Shown: positions 5,007-13,221, numbered from the stretch's first letter. The stretch is DNA of 15,277 nucleotides from Symbiobacteriaceae bacterium (GCA_027356675.1 DAHVXO010000301.1:1-15277), one strand, 5' to 3'. Program-made: numbers and translations. Notes: generated by a model from the sequence alone, not told the origin.

Positions 5007-6264
5007 CCGCTTCGAATGTCTGCCTGGCCAGCGCCGATTCATGGAGAGCACGGCTCCCGAGCTGCTTTACTCCGGTGCCTGGGGCGCCGGGAAGTCGAGA
5101 GTCTTGTGCGAGAAGGCCCTTTTCCTGGCGGAGAGGTATCCCGGAAACCTGGTCGGCATCGCTCGAAAGGTGTTCAACAGCATCAAACTCACTACCATGC
5201 GGACCTTCTTTGAGGAGGTCTGTCCACCAGATCACATCAAGCGTTACAACAAGACAGATCACCTGGTGACACTGAAAAATGGCAGCCAGGTGTTTTTCTT
5301 TGGCCTGGACGACCCGCTCAAGATTCAATCCCTGAATCTCGGGGCTTGCGGCGTTGATGAAGTGATCGAGCTTACCGAAGAGGACTGGACCATGTTGGGC
5401 GGCCGTATCCGTCTTGGGCGAGTGCCGTTTCGGCAGCTGTTCGCGGCTACCAACCCAGCCAGCCGGGGTCATTGGCTGTACCGGCGATTCTACCTGGACC
5501 GGCCCAGGATGCCCGACGGCCGGCCAATGACTGACGTGGTCGAGAGTAACGCCCTGGAAAACCCATATCTGCCGAAGGACTACATCGCCAAAATCCAGGC
5601 GTTGCATGGCCGGTATCGCGACCGGTTTGTCCTGGGCAAATGGGTCGACTTCGAGGGTCTGGTCTACGATTGCTTCGATCCGCTGATTCACGTGGTGGAC
5701 CGGATGCCTGAAGGCTGGGAGAAATGGCCCAAGCTACGGGCCATCGACTTCGGCTACTCGAACCCGTTTGTTTGTCAGTGGTGGGCTATCAGTCCTGACG
5801 ACGAGTGGTATTTGTACCGCGAGATCTACTACTCACACCGTCTTGTTGAGGATCATGCCCGGCAGATCGTGACACTGAGCGTTGGCGAAAGCTACCTGGC
5901 TGCTTATGCCGACCATGACGCCGAGGACAGGGCAACGCTGGAGCATTATGGCGTGCAGACTACGCCGGCGCTCAAGGACGTGAGTCCTGGTATCCAGGAG
6001 GTTTATGGTCGGCTCAAACCTGATGAGCGGGGCCGTTCACGGATCTATTTTCTCCGTGACGCCCTGGTGGAACGTGATCCGGCGTTAGTAGAGGCCAAAA
6101 AGCCCACTTGCACGGTGGAGGAGATCCAGGGATACCAGTACCCGAAGCAGAAGGGCGACAAGAACGTCAAGGAAGAGCCCGTCAAGCTGAATGACCACGG
6201 CATGGACGCCATGCGGTACGCGGTTTATTCGCATAGTGCGGGCTGCCTGCAAATCTTCGTGTAG
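4972..6264 (+). CDS. terL: Terminase large subunit (packaging ATPase/nuclease)
   Basis: A 430-residue motor protein that pumps DNA into the prohead and cuts concatemers. The N-terminal ATPase has a Walker A at residues 34-42 (SGAWGAGKS), a Walker B-like segment with the catalytic acid at 124-130 (GACGVDE) and an ATP-coupling motif at 158-162 (AATNP). The C-terminal RNase H-like nuclease shows the expected acidic triad: D259 (AIDFGY), D314/D316 (YADHDAED) and D408/D412 (NDHGMDAMRY). Length is typical of the Terminase_6/Terminase_3 kind. ATG 4972 lies inside the small-subunit gene, with only a weak GGAGAA site (4960-4965), so translation is probably coupled to the small subunit. No intein or truncation is seen. 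Confidence 0.95.
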   Translation: MPSTTPATRRVNRFECLPGQRRFMESTAPELLYSGAWGAGKSRVLCEKALFLAERYPGNLVGIARKVFNSIKLTTMRTFFEEVCPPDHIKRYNKTDHLVTLKNGSQVFFFGLDDPLKIQSLNLGACGVDEVIELTEEDWTMLGGRIRLGRVPFRQLFAATNPASRGHWLYRRFYLDRPRMPDGRPMTDVVESNALENPYLPKDYIAKIQALHGRYRDRFVLGKWVDFEGLVYDCFDPLIHVVDRMPEGWEKWPKLRAIDFGYSNPFVCQWWAISPDDEWYLYREIYYSHRLVEDHARQIVTLSVGESYLAAYADHDAEDRATLEHYGVQTTPALKDVSPGIQEVYGRLKPDERGRSRIYFLRDALVERDPALVEAKKPTCTVEEIQGYQYPKQKGDKNVKEEPVKLNDHGMDAMRYAVYSHSAGCLQIFV

Positions 6265-6276
6265 GGAGGCGACGCG

Positions 6277-8271
6277 ATGGGTCTGGCAGACAGACTGAGA
6301 CAATGGTTTGCGAGAGGTGCGTCGCGCTTCCTGCTGTTGAGCGCCGGCCGCTCCGCTCCGCCGGAGCGCAAGCTGGAGGACTTCCTGAAAGCATACACAT
6401 ACTGGACCTTCGCCTGCGTCCTGGTGATCGCCGAGAACGTGGCCGAGGTGCCGTTTAAACTGTACTACCGCAAGGCGGACGATACGGAAGAAGAGGTCAA
6501 GCAGCACGTTATTCTCGATCTCCTGTCGCAGGTTAACCCCTGGATGACGGAGTTCGAGCTTCGCGAGCTGACGCAGGTCCACCTCGAACTGGCAGGCGAG
6601 GGGTGGTGGGGTTTCGAGAAGAACGGCCTGGGCGTTCCGGCGGAGATTTGGCCGCTGTTTCCCCAGTACGTGCATATCGAGCCGGACCCGCAGACGTTCA
6701 TCCGGCAGATCGAATACCGCGTCCCCGGGGCGCCGACTGCCGTCTACACGCCTGATGAGGTCCTGCAATTCAAATACAGCCACCCGCTGAACCTTTATCG
6801 CGGCTGGTCGCCCACCCGCGCCGCCGCAATGCCGCTGGACGTTCACCAGTTCGCGATGGAGTGGGTACGGGATTTCTTCTTCAACGATGCCACGCCCGGC
6901 GGAGTGTTAACCACGGACCAGATGCTTCAGCAGGGCGACGTGAACCGAATTCGCGCGCAGTGGGCCGAGGCGCACAAGGGACGCGGGAACGCCCATCGCA
7001 TTGCGGTTCTGGGCCAGGGCGCCAAGTTTCAGACGGTCGAGCGGAGCCTGTCCGAGTTGGCGTTCACCGATGAGCAACGGAGATTGCGGGACGACATCCT
7101 TGCGATTTACGGCGTGCCAAAGCACATCCTGGGGATCACTGAAGATGTTAACCGTGCCAATGCCGAGGCCGCGGAATACGTCTTCGCGAAAAGAATCATC
7201 GCGCCGCGCCTGCGCCGTATGGAGCAAAGGTTGAACGAATTCCTGGTTACCAAGTTCGATGAGCGGCTGATCCTCAGATTCGACGATCCGGTGCCGGAGA
7301 ACCGGGAGCTCCGGCTGAAGGAGCGCGAGACCGGCGTCAAAAATGGCTGGCTGACCATCAATGAGGCCCGGACCGAGGAGGGCCGGTCGCCCCTCGGGCC
7401 GCAATTCGATGTTCCATGGCTGTCCAGTATCCTGATGCCGGCGAGCGAGGCGCCGTCACCGCCTCCCGGCAAGGTGGGGCCGCCAGCCAAGAAGGCGGTT
7501 ACACGGCTTACGCCGGAGCAACGGGAGCTTCGCTGGAAGTCCTGGATCAAAAGAACCGAACCGCACGAGCGCCGGATGATAACGGCGCTTAAGAAGTTTT
7601 TCCAGGGTCAGCAGGACGAGGTAATGCAGAAGCTCAAGCAGCTGACCGGCAAGAGCCTTCGGCGGGACATCGTCGATGTTGACACGCTCCTCTGGGACGG
7701 CGAAGAGGCCAAGAAACGACTGGAGGCCCTCGGGATGCCGCTGCTTCTGGCTGTCATTACCGAGTCCGGGGAAGCGGCCCTGGTGGAGTTGGGCCTGGAC
7801 ATCAGCTTCGACGTGGAACACCCGGCCGTACAGACCGGCTTCCGGGAGCAACTTCGGCGAATCGTCGGGATCGACGACACGACCCGAGAGGCACTGCGGG
7901 CGGAACTCCTGGAGGGCCTGGGCGCCGGTGAGGGTATCCCGCAATTAGCTGATCGGGTAAGCAAGGTTTTCGCCGATGCCAAGGGCCGGCGGGCTGAAAC
8001 GATCGCCAGGACGGAGACCAATTCCGCGGCATCGCTTGGACAGCAGGCGGCCTGGGAGCAGAGCGGAGTGGTCAAGGGCAAGGAGTGGGTCGCCGCGCTC
8101 GATGAACGCACCCGGGAGGCCCATCGCCAGGCGGACGGTCAGCAGGTGCCGCTGGACTCTCGCTTTGTGGTCGGCGGGGAGCAATTGAGGTATCCCGGCG
8201 ACCCAAACGGGAGCGCTGAAAATGTGATCAACTGCCGGTGTACCGTCGCGCCGATCACCCTGAGTCAGTGA
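6277..8271 (+). CDS. HK97-type portal protein fused to a MuF (SPP1 gp7-like) domain
   Basis: A 664-residue protein behind an AGGGAGGCG site. Residues about 1-390 are an HK97-family portal, the dodecameric ring through which DNA enters and leaves the head. Recognisable parts include YTYWTFACVLVIAENVAEVP (40-59), IWPLFPQYV (124-132), VLQFKYSHPLNLYRGWSP (162-179) and the IYGVPKHILGI segment (277-287). A Pro-rich linker (390-405) leads to a helical region, then a C-terminal MuF domain (about 570-655) with ARTETNSAASLGQ, WVAALDERTREAH and the closing NCRC (652-655) typical of SPP1 gp7/Mu gpF minor head proteins. These are often two genes; here they are one reading frame with no sign of a sequencing join. 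The MuF part would therefore sit at the portal vertex in fixed portal stoichiometry. Confidence 0.93.
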   Translation: MGLADRLRQWFARGASRFLLLSAGRSAPPERKLEDFLKAYTYWTFACVLVIAENVAEVPFKLYYRKADDTEEEVKQHVILDLLSQVNPWMTEFELRELTQVHLELAGEGWWGFEKNGLGVPAEIWPLFPQYVHIEPDPQTFIRQIEYRVPGAPTAVYTPDEVLQFKYSHPLNLYRGWSPTRAAAMPLDVHQFAMEWVRDFFFNDATPGGVLTTDQMLQQGDVNRIRAQWAEAHKGRGNAHRIAVLGQGAKFQTVERSLSELAFTDEQRRLRDDILAIYGVPKHILGITEDVNRANAEAAEYVFAKRIIAPRLRRMEQRLNEFLVTKFDERLILRFDDPVPENRELRLKERETGVKNGWLTINEARTEEGRSPLGPQFDVPWLSSILMPASEAPSPPPGKVGPPAKKAVTRLTPEQRELRWKSWIKRTEPHERRMITALKKFFQGQQDEVMQKLKQLTGKSLRRDIVDVDTLLWDGEEAKKRLEALGMPLLLAVITESGEAALVELGLDISFDVEHPAVQTGFREQLRRIVGIDDTTREALRAELLEGLGAGEGIPQLADRVSKVFADAKGRRAETIARTETNSAASLGQQAAWEQSGVVKGKEWVAALDERTREAHRQADGQQVPLDSRFVVGGEQLRYPGDPNGSAENVINCRCTVAPITLSQ

Positions 8272-8287
8272 GTCAGGAGGGAGCAGA

Positions 8288-9550
8288 ATGAGCAAGAGAC
8301 GTACTGCGCGGCAGGCCGTTGTTCGCCAGGTGGACGTGGAGCGGCGGATACTCACGATCCTGGGCACGACTCCGGCCAAGGACCGGTACCGCGACATCGT
8401 GGAACCCAGGGGAGGCGATCTGAAAGCGTTTCGCGCCAACCCCGTATTTCTGTGGGCTCATGACTACAGCCAGCCGCCGATCGGCAAGAGCGTCAAGGAG
8501 ACGGTCACGGATCAGGGCATCGAGTTCACGATCCAGTTCGCTACCACCGAGTTCGCGAACGAGATATTCCAGCTTTACCGGGACGGCTTTCTCAAGGCCG
8601 CCTCTATCGGCTTTGTGCCGCTGGAGTGGGAGAACCTGGGCGACGGCGGCTACCGCTACACGAAGTGGGAGCTACTGGAGCTGTCCGCCGTGCCGGTGCC
8701 GGCCAACCCGGAGGCCCTGGCACTGGCCGTCAAGCGGGGGTTGAGCCAGGACCTCATCAGCCGGGTGTTCGAGTCCGAGGCCAAGGGCGTCATCAGCTAT
8801 GGCCAGGCGCACCCCGACGGGACGCCGAAGGCGCCGGAGGATACCGAGTGGGACGGGCCCGCGGAGATCGCGGCCGCCAGTGTGGATGACCTCAAGATCA
8901 TGTGCGCCTGGGTCGACAGCGAGAACGCCGACAACAAGGGGGCGTACAAGCTGCCCCACCACAAAGCTGCCGGCGAGCACGCCGTGGTGTGGAAAGGCGT
9001 GGCGGCGGCGATGGCCGCGCTGCTTGGTGCCCGGGGCGGGGTGGACGTGCCCGAGGAGGACCGCAAGGGCATCTATAACCATCTGGCCAAGCATTATCAG
9101 GAGTTCGAAAAGGAGCCGCCTGAATTCAAGGACGCTGCCGCACGCGCAAACGACGGCGACATGGCCGAGATGGTGGACCAGTGCCTGGAACTGATGGATA
9201 AGTGCCAGAAGATCATGGAGTCCATGCGCGACATGATGAAGGGCAAGGCCGCGCAGCCAATCGGCAAAGCCGGCGCGGTCCTGGCCAAGCGTAACAAGGA
9301 CCGCCTGGTTCAAGCCAAGACTCTCATCGACGAGGTGCTGGCTGACGCCGAGGGCGAGCCAGCGCAGGATAGTACACCCGAACCCGCGACCAGGGCCGCC
9401 GAACCGGCGGCTTCTTCATTGCCTGCCACTCCGGCCGTCACGAATGCATCGAACCCGCCCAAACCAGTCATCGATCCTGACGCCATCGCAAGCTACGCTG
9501 CACAGGTTGCACAGGCCGAACTCCGCCGGATGATGGGCAAGGTCAACTAA
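8288..9550 (+). CDS. Prohead protease with extra domain and helical tail
   Basis: A 420-residue protein with an AGGAGG site before ATG 8288. Residues about 13-150 are an HK97 prohead protease (peptidase family S78), which matures the capsid. Visible elements are the catalytic His in WAHDY (H58), the Ser in KAASIGF (S106) and the closing ELSAVPVPANPEAL segment. A second domain (about 195-280) contains KLPHHKA, GVAAAMAALLGARGG and GIYNHLAKHYQEF. This is a small domain I have seen associated with phage protease or head proteins, whose role is unclear to me. The rest is Met-rich helix (290-320), an AVLAKRNKDRLVQAKTLIDEV helix (about 330-350), a Pro/Thr/Ala linker and a final helix. The tail looks scaffold-like. 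No separate scaffold gene is present, so scaffolding may be shared between this tail and the capsid N-terminus. Confidence 0.9.
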   Translation: MSKRRTARQAVVRQVDVERRILTILGTTPAKDRYRDIVEPRGGDLKAFRANPVFLWAHDYSQPPIGKSVKETVTDQGIEFTIQFATTEFANEIFQLYRDGFLKAASIGFVPLEWENLGDGGYRYTKWELLELSAVPVPANPEALALAVKRGLSQDLISRVFESEAKGVISYGQAHPDGTPKAPEDTEWDGPAEIAAASVDDLKIMCAWVDSENADNKGAYKLPHHKAAGEHAVVWKGVAAAMAALLGARGGVDVPEEDRKGIYNHLAKHYQEFEKEPPEFKDAAARANDGDMAEMVDQCLELMDKCQKIMESMRDMMKGKAAQPIGKAGAVLAKRNKDRLVQAKTLIDEVLADAEGEPAQDSTPEPATRAAEPAASSLPATPAVTNASNPPKPVIDPDAIASYAAQVAQAELRRMMGKVN

Positions 9551-9574
9551 CCCAAGATCAAGGAGGAAATGAAC

Positions 9575-10855
9575 ATGAGGAAAAATTGGATGAGGAACGT
9601 TCGCTGGAAGGTAGATCCGGCAGCCGTTGCTGGCGCCGATCCGGCCCCTGCTGGCACCGCGCAGGCCCCTGCTGGCGGTGCGAACCTGTCGCCCGACATC
9701 AAGGCTGCGATCGAGGCCGCCGTCAAGGCCGCTCTTGAGCCGCTGGCCCAGGTAGCTCAGCGCAGGACCCCTGCCGCTGGCGACCCGAACCCCGACGTCC
9801 AGGTCCGCACTGTAGCCCCTGACACCAAGCCCGAGAAGGGTATCCGGCTTGCCCGGGCCATTCGGGCGCTGGCCGCGTCGCGGGGCGACCTGCGTGCCGC
9901 CGCCTATCATGCGGAGCATCGCTTCCACGATCCGGTGGTCGCCAAGGCCCTGGCTGAGGGCTCCGGTGCTTCCGGCGGTTTCCTTGTGCCTCAGGAGTTC
10001 AGCCGTGAGATCATCGAGATGCTGATGAGCCAGGCCGTAGTCCGCAAGTCTGGGGTTACGGTTCTGCCGATGAATTCGAACGTCCTCAACATCCCGCGCC
10101 TCGCCAGCGGTGCCCAGGCTACCTACATCGGCGAGAATACCAACATCGTCAAGACCGAGCCGACCTTCGAGCAGATTCAGCTCTCCGCGAAGAAGCTGGC
10201 GGCTCTGGTGCCTATCAGCAACGACCTGATCCGGGACTCCAGCCCGGCGGCTGACGCGGTGGTCCGCGATGACCTGGTGAATGCCCTGGCCCTGCGCGAG
10301 GACCTGGCCTTCCTCCGCGACGACGGCACTAGCAACAAGCCCAAGGGGATCCTGAACTGGGCCAACGCTGCAAATAAGTTTAACGCCAACGCGACAATCA
10401 ACGCCGCCAATGTCATCGCCGACCTAGGCAAGGCCCGACGGCTGGTCATCGCCTCCAATGCCCGCATGGTCCGCCCCTGCTGGTACATCTCTGCGCGCAC
10501 CGAGGGGTACCTGATGACCCTTACCGACGCCAACTCCAACTTCGTGTTCCGGTCCGAAATGATCCAGGGCAAGCTACTCGGTTATCGTTACTACGCCTCC
10601 ACCCAGATTCCGGAAAACCTTGGAGCCGGTACTAATGAGTCCGAGGTCTATTTCGGGGACGCGGTGGATGCGGTGATCGGCGAGAATGAGCAACTGATTG
10701 TTGATGTCTCTACCGAGGCGGCATACCACGATGGTACGAATGTCGTGGCAGCTTTCTCGCTGGATCAGACCGTGATCCGGGCCATCGCGCGGCACGACTT
10801 CGCCTTGCGTCATGACAAGAGCTATTCGGTAATTCAGGCCGTTAAGTGGGCTTAA
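9575..10855 (+). CDS. Major capsid protein (HK97 fold)
   Basis: A 426-residue HK97-type major capsid protein, which builds the icosahedral shell. ATG 9575 is preferred because AGGAGG (9561-9566) is eight bases upstream; ATG 9569 is only two bases from it. Residues about 1-125 form an Ala/Pro-rich and helical region (delta/scaffolding domain), presumably cut off by the upstream protease. The mature part starts near SGGFLVPQEFSREIIEML (133-150), the usual entry to the N-arm and E-loop, and contains VTVLPM, IGEN, KKLAALVPISNDLI and the DGTSNKPKGIL segment typical of this family. The cleavage position is not readable with certainty. A three-fold 21-bp repeat encodes part of the Ala/Pro segment (about residues 17-37). 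A strong hairpin follows the stop. Confidence 0.94.
   Translation: MRKNWMRNVRWKVDPAAVAGADPAPAGTAQAPAGGANLSPDIKAAIEAAVKAALEPLAQVAQRRTPAAGDPNPDVQVRTVAPDTKPEKGIRLARAIRALAASRGDLRAAAYHAEHRFHDPVVAKALAEGSGASGGFLVPQEFSREIIEMLMSQAVVRKSGVTVLPMNSNVLNIPRLASGAQATYIGENTNIVKTEPTFEQIQLSAKKLAALVPISNDLIRDSSPAADAVVRDDLVNALALREDLAFLRDDGTSNKPKGILNWANAANKFNANATINAANVIADLGKARRLVIASNARMVRPCWYISARTEGYLMTLTDANSNFVFRSEMIQGKLLGYRYYASTQIPENLGAGTNESEVYFGDAVDAVIGENEQLIVDVSTEAAYHDGTNVVAAFSLDQTVIRAIARHDFALRHDKSYSVIQAVKWA
9623..9676 (+). repeat. Three-copy 21-bp repeat within the capsid gene
   Basis: A GCCGTTGCTGGC-type unit recurs as GCCCCTGCTGGC at 9644 and 9665, with a period of exactly 21 bases from 9623. It encodes the AVAGADP / APAGTAQ / APAGGAN run in the cleavable N-terminal part. 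The last two copies share 13 identical bases. Confidence 0.5.
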
Positions 10856-10870
10856 AGTGATGCTGTGACT

Positions 10871-10897
10871 GGAGGAGGCGGTCGAGCCGCCTCCTCC
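10871..10897 (+). promoter_or_regulatory. Strong hairpin after the capsid gene
   Basis: GGAGGAGGCGG (10871-10881) pairs perfectly over 11 bp with CCGCCTCCTCC (10887-10897) around TCGAG. No T-tract follows (CGACTCTTGG), so it is not a standard terminator. It may protect the capsid mRNA 3' end, be an RNA-processing site, or lower expression of the following genes. Confidence 0.55.
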
Positions 10898-10922
10898 CCG
10901 ACTCTTGGAAGGAGGAGTTATC

Positions 10923-11315
10923 TTGCCCGGCAATTTGAACGATAACGTCAAGACCGTGAAGGGCATCGCGCCCCAGGCCGCCAGTACCGCCGTCAACGGC
11001 AACGGCATTGACCGGAGCGGCTATAACTACGCGGTGGTAGCCTGCGAGACTGGTGCGACTACTGGCACTCCTACATCGACCAGTGTGGCGTTCAATGTGC
11101 AGGACAGCGCCGATAACACCACCTTCGCCGACGTGTCTAGCGCTACTGTTACCATCGCAGACGCGGCGCACGGCGAGGTCAACGTCGACCTGCGGGGCCT
11201 GCGGCAATACATTCGCGTCGTGGCGACCCCGACTTTTGTCGGAGGCACTTCGCCGACCGTGCAGATCAGCGCCTCCGTGGTTCTGGGCGACGCCGTAGTC
11301 CGGCCGGCCAACTAA
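10923..11315 (+). CDS. Probable head decoration/minor head protein
   Basis: A 130-residue protein. TTG 10923 is chosen because AGGAGG (10910-10915) is seven bases upstream; TTG 10905 lies before that site. The sequence is rich in Ala, Thr, Val and Gly and reads as an all-beta domain. Examples are YNYAVVACETGA, VAFNVQDSADNTTFADV, then LRGLRQYIRVVATPTF and VQISASVVLGDAVV. The 'QDSADNTTFADV...YIRV' pattern recalls a family of small phage structural proteins found next to capsid genes. Position between the capsid and the adaptor gene suggests a decoration or capsid-stabilising protein, but no specific family can be confirmed by eye. Confidence 0.72.
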   Translation: MPGNLNDNVKTVKGIAPQAASTAVNGNGIDRSGYNYAVVACETGATTGTPTSTSVAFNVQDSADNTTFADVSSATVTIADAAHGEVNVDLRGLRQYIRVVATPTFVGGTSPTVQISASVVLGDAVVRPAN

Positions 11316-11328
11316 CAGGTGACGGCCA

Positions 11329-11529
11329 ATGCTGAAGCCCGTTCGATTTGTGCACAGCCATGCGCCCTATAACGCCGGCGAGGTCGCGGGATTTGATGAG
11401 GCGACGGCGAACCGGCTCATCGCCACCGGCGTGGCGGTGCCCTACGCGCCGGAACCCCCTGAGGTCGAGTCGGCGGCCATGGAAGCCCCGCCCCGCGACC
11501 GGGCAATGAAGGCCACAAAGCGCAAGTGA
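11329..11529 (+). CDS. Small protein in head-tail region
   Basis: A 66-residue protein with an AGGTGA site at 11317-11322. Its core (VRFVHSHAPYNAGEVAGFDEATANRLIATGVA) is a small strand-helix unit seen between capsid and adaptor genes in many siphophages, usually called hypothetical. The C-terminal third is Pro/Glu- then Lys-rich. The protein at 13435-13569 shares the same plan (G-E, E-x2-A-x2-LIA-x-G), so the two may be paralogues. Function unknown. Confidence 0.7.
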   Translation: MLKPVRFVHSHAPYNAGEVAGFDEATANRLIATGVAVPYAPEPPEVESAAMEAPPRDRAMKATKRK

Positions 11530-11540
11530 GGTGAAACGAC

Positions 11541-12221
11541 ATGGCCCGCCTGGTGGTGCCCTCCGCAATAGCAGTAGCGACGGAAGCCGAGGTTCAGCGG
11601 CACGTGCTGAAGGATACTTCGGTCGGCGCCCATACCGACGAGGAGCTGGACGTTCTTTGCGCCATTCTTAACGGAGTGTCCGCCGCCACTGAGGGCTACA
11701 TCGGCGGGCCGGTCATCACCCGATCCTTCACTGAGAAGTATGACGGCGGGGTGGAGCGGATCTTCCTGCTCCAGCGGCCGGTTCAGTCGGTCGCGTCGGT
11801 CAAGGAAGAGGGTACCCTGCTAACGCTGGCCGAGGATTACTACGTATATGCGCAAGAGGGTTTCTTGCTCCGGGCGTCTGGCGGCGGCGCTCTCTGGTGG
11901 GCCAAGGGCTACCGGGAGCGAGACCTGAACCGCGTCTACTGGACGACAAAGCCGCAGGGGATCGAGGTGACGTACACGGCCGGCCGGGCGACGCAGACGG
12001 GATCAGGAGCAAGCCTGACCGCGGTGACTTACACCGACCCCCGCGACGAGGCCATCCGGACCGCCGCCCTGCTCTGGATTCACGAGCTCTGGGCTACCGG
12101 CCCAGCGAACATGTCCAATCAGCTTACCGAGAGCGGGAACGTCATCCGTCCGGCTGGCATCCCGCCGCAGGTGGCAAAGCTGCTGGAGCCGTATCGGCTG
12201 CCGGCGGTGGGCGCGGTATGA
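11541..12221 (+). CDS. Head-tail connector/adaptor protein (gp6-like)
   Basis: A 226-residue protein with a GAGGTGA site before ATG 11541. This family forms the ring attached below the portal. The N-terminus is helical (residues 13-52; TEAEVQRHV, ELDVLCAILNGVSAATEGYI), followed by a beta-rich section: ITRSFTEKYDGGVERIFLLQ, then RPVQSVASVKEEG, EDYYVYAQEGFLLR and IEVTYTAGRAT. A C-terminal helix (DEAIRTAALLWIHELW) follows. That order matches gp6-like adaptors of HK97-type phages, in which the 'RPV.SV.SV' and 'VTYTAG' segments are typical. It is somewhat longer than usual owing to the central beta part. The gp10-like gene overlaps its stop (ATGA). Confidence 0.82.
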   Translation: MARLVVPSAIAVATEAEVQRHVLKDTSVGAHTDEELDVLCAILNGVSAATEGYIGGPVITRSFTEKYDGGVERIFLLQRPVQSVASVKEEGTLLTLAEDYYVYAQEGFLLRASGGGALWWAKGYRERDLNRVYWTTKPQGIEVTYTAGRATQTGSGASLTAVTYTDPRDEAIRTAALLWIHELWATGPANMSNQLTESGNVIRPAGIPPQVAKLLEPYRLPAVGAV

Positions 12222-12793
12222 AGATCGATATCAAGGTTGTCTTTAGACCCGCGGATCTGCTCCGGCGGCTCCAGGCGGCTCCTCACATCGTCGAGGAAGA
12301 GATGGGCAAGGCCCTGGACGATCTGATGCTCCAGATTGCAGCCAGGGCCAAGCGCAGGGCCCCGAAGCATCGAGGCGCCCTGCAGCAGTCGCTCTCGCCG
12401 GGCGGCCCGGGGACGCTGACCTGGCGCAGGGGGCTACACGCACAGGTGGGCTCGAGCCTGCCCGAAGCGGCACCGATGGAATACGGCACCAAGCCCCACT
12501 GGCCGCCATATGCGCCGATCCAGGATTGGGTTTGGCTGAACCGGCGGAAGTTCAGCGTCCAGGCTCCCAAGGGCATGTGGAAGCGGCTGGGCGCCGGCAA
12601 GTACACCGAAGGCGACTGGGGAGCGTACCAGCAGATGGAGCGGATCACGTTCCTGGTTCGCCGGGCCATCGCGAGGCGCGGGCTGAAGGAGCGCCGGTAC
12701 CTGCGCGATAGTTTTGAGGAGGTCTTCCAGAAGGCCAAGCGGGTTGTCGCTCATTACGCCAACAATATCGTCAGGCGGGTGACTGGGCCATGA
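12218..12793 (+). CDS. HK97 gp10-like head-tail/tail component
   Basis: A 191-residue protein. ATG 12218 overlaps the preceding stop (ATGA); the much longer in-frame extension upstream lies entirely inside the adaptor gene and is rejected. Typical gp10-like features are the early helical region with LQIAARAKRRAPKHRGALQQSL and the MEYGTKPHWPP motif (about residues 88-98). The Arg/Lys-rich C-terminal helices include VRRAIARRGLKERRYLRDSF. Between them lies a longer loop (KFSVQAPKGMWKRLGAGKYT). Proteins of this family are needed for tail assembly or joining in HK97-like phages. It overlaps the next gene (ATGA). Confidence 0.85.
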   Translation: MKIDIKVVFRPADLLRRLQAAPHIVEEEMGKALDDLMLQIAARAKRRAPKHRGALQQSLSPGGPGTLTWRRGLHAQVGSSLPEAAPMEYGTKPHWPPYAPIQDWVWLNRRKFSVQAPKGMWKRLGAGKYTEGDWGAYQQMERITFLVRRAIARRGLKERRYLRDSFEEVFQKAKRVVAHYANNIVRRVTGP

Positions 12794-13206
12794 GCATCAG
12801 CGCGATCGAACAGCAGATAGCCGCCGTCGTGTCCGGCGTGGTGAGCATCAAGAAGACATACACTTATCCCGTCGCCGAGATTGGGCGTCTGCTCCCTGCC
12901 CTGGTGGTCGTCTACGACGGCTTCAGCCAGGAGCCGGCCGCAGGGAAGAGCACTGACACCGCCTGGCGGTTCGAGTTCACGCTGTTCTTGCCGGCTGAGG
13001 GCAAGACCCTGGAGAAGAATTGGACCGACCTTAAAGCCTTGGTCCCCGCTCTGCTGACCGCATTTCGAACGAATCCCGGGCTGAATGGGGCCTGTTGGAC
13101 CAGCATCATCGAGGCAGGAGATCCGATAATCCACATTCCGAGCCCGGCGGAACAGCCCCAATTCATCGGACATTCCTTCCGGCTGGTGGCAAAGAAGGAA
13201 GAATAG
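12790..13206 (+). CDS. Probable tail completion/terminator protein
   Basis: A 138-residue protein starting at ATG 12790 (ATGA overlap with the previous gene). Size, position right after a gp10-like gene and before the major tail protein, and the sequence plan fit a tail terminator. An N-terminal helix (SAIEQQIAAVVSGV) is followed by strands including LPALVVVYDGF and WRFEFTLFLPA, a helix around LKALVPALLTAF, and IIHIPSPAEQPQFIGHSFRL. Tail terminators cap the tail tube and join it to the head. The family diverges strongly, so position carries much of the weight. Confidence 0.72.
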   Translation: MSISAIEQQIAAVVSGVVSIKKTYTYPVAEIGRLLPALVVVYDGFSQEPAAGKSTDTAWRFEFTLFLPAEGKTLEKNWTDLKALVPALLTAFRTNPGLNGACWTSIIEAGDPIIHIPSPAEQPQFIGHSFRLVAKKEE

Positions 13207-13221
13207 GGACAGGCGGCGTAT

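Noticed and set aside
11897..12217. Upstream extension of the gp10-like gene
   Set aside because: It lies fully inside the adaptor gene and is low-complexity; ATG 12218 overlaps the adaptor stop and starts at the family's N-terminus.
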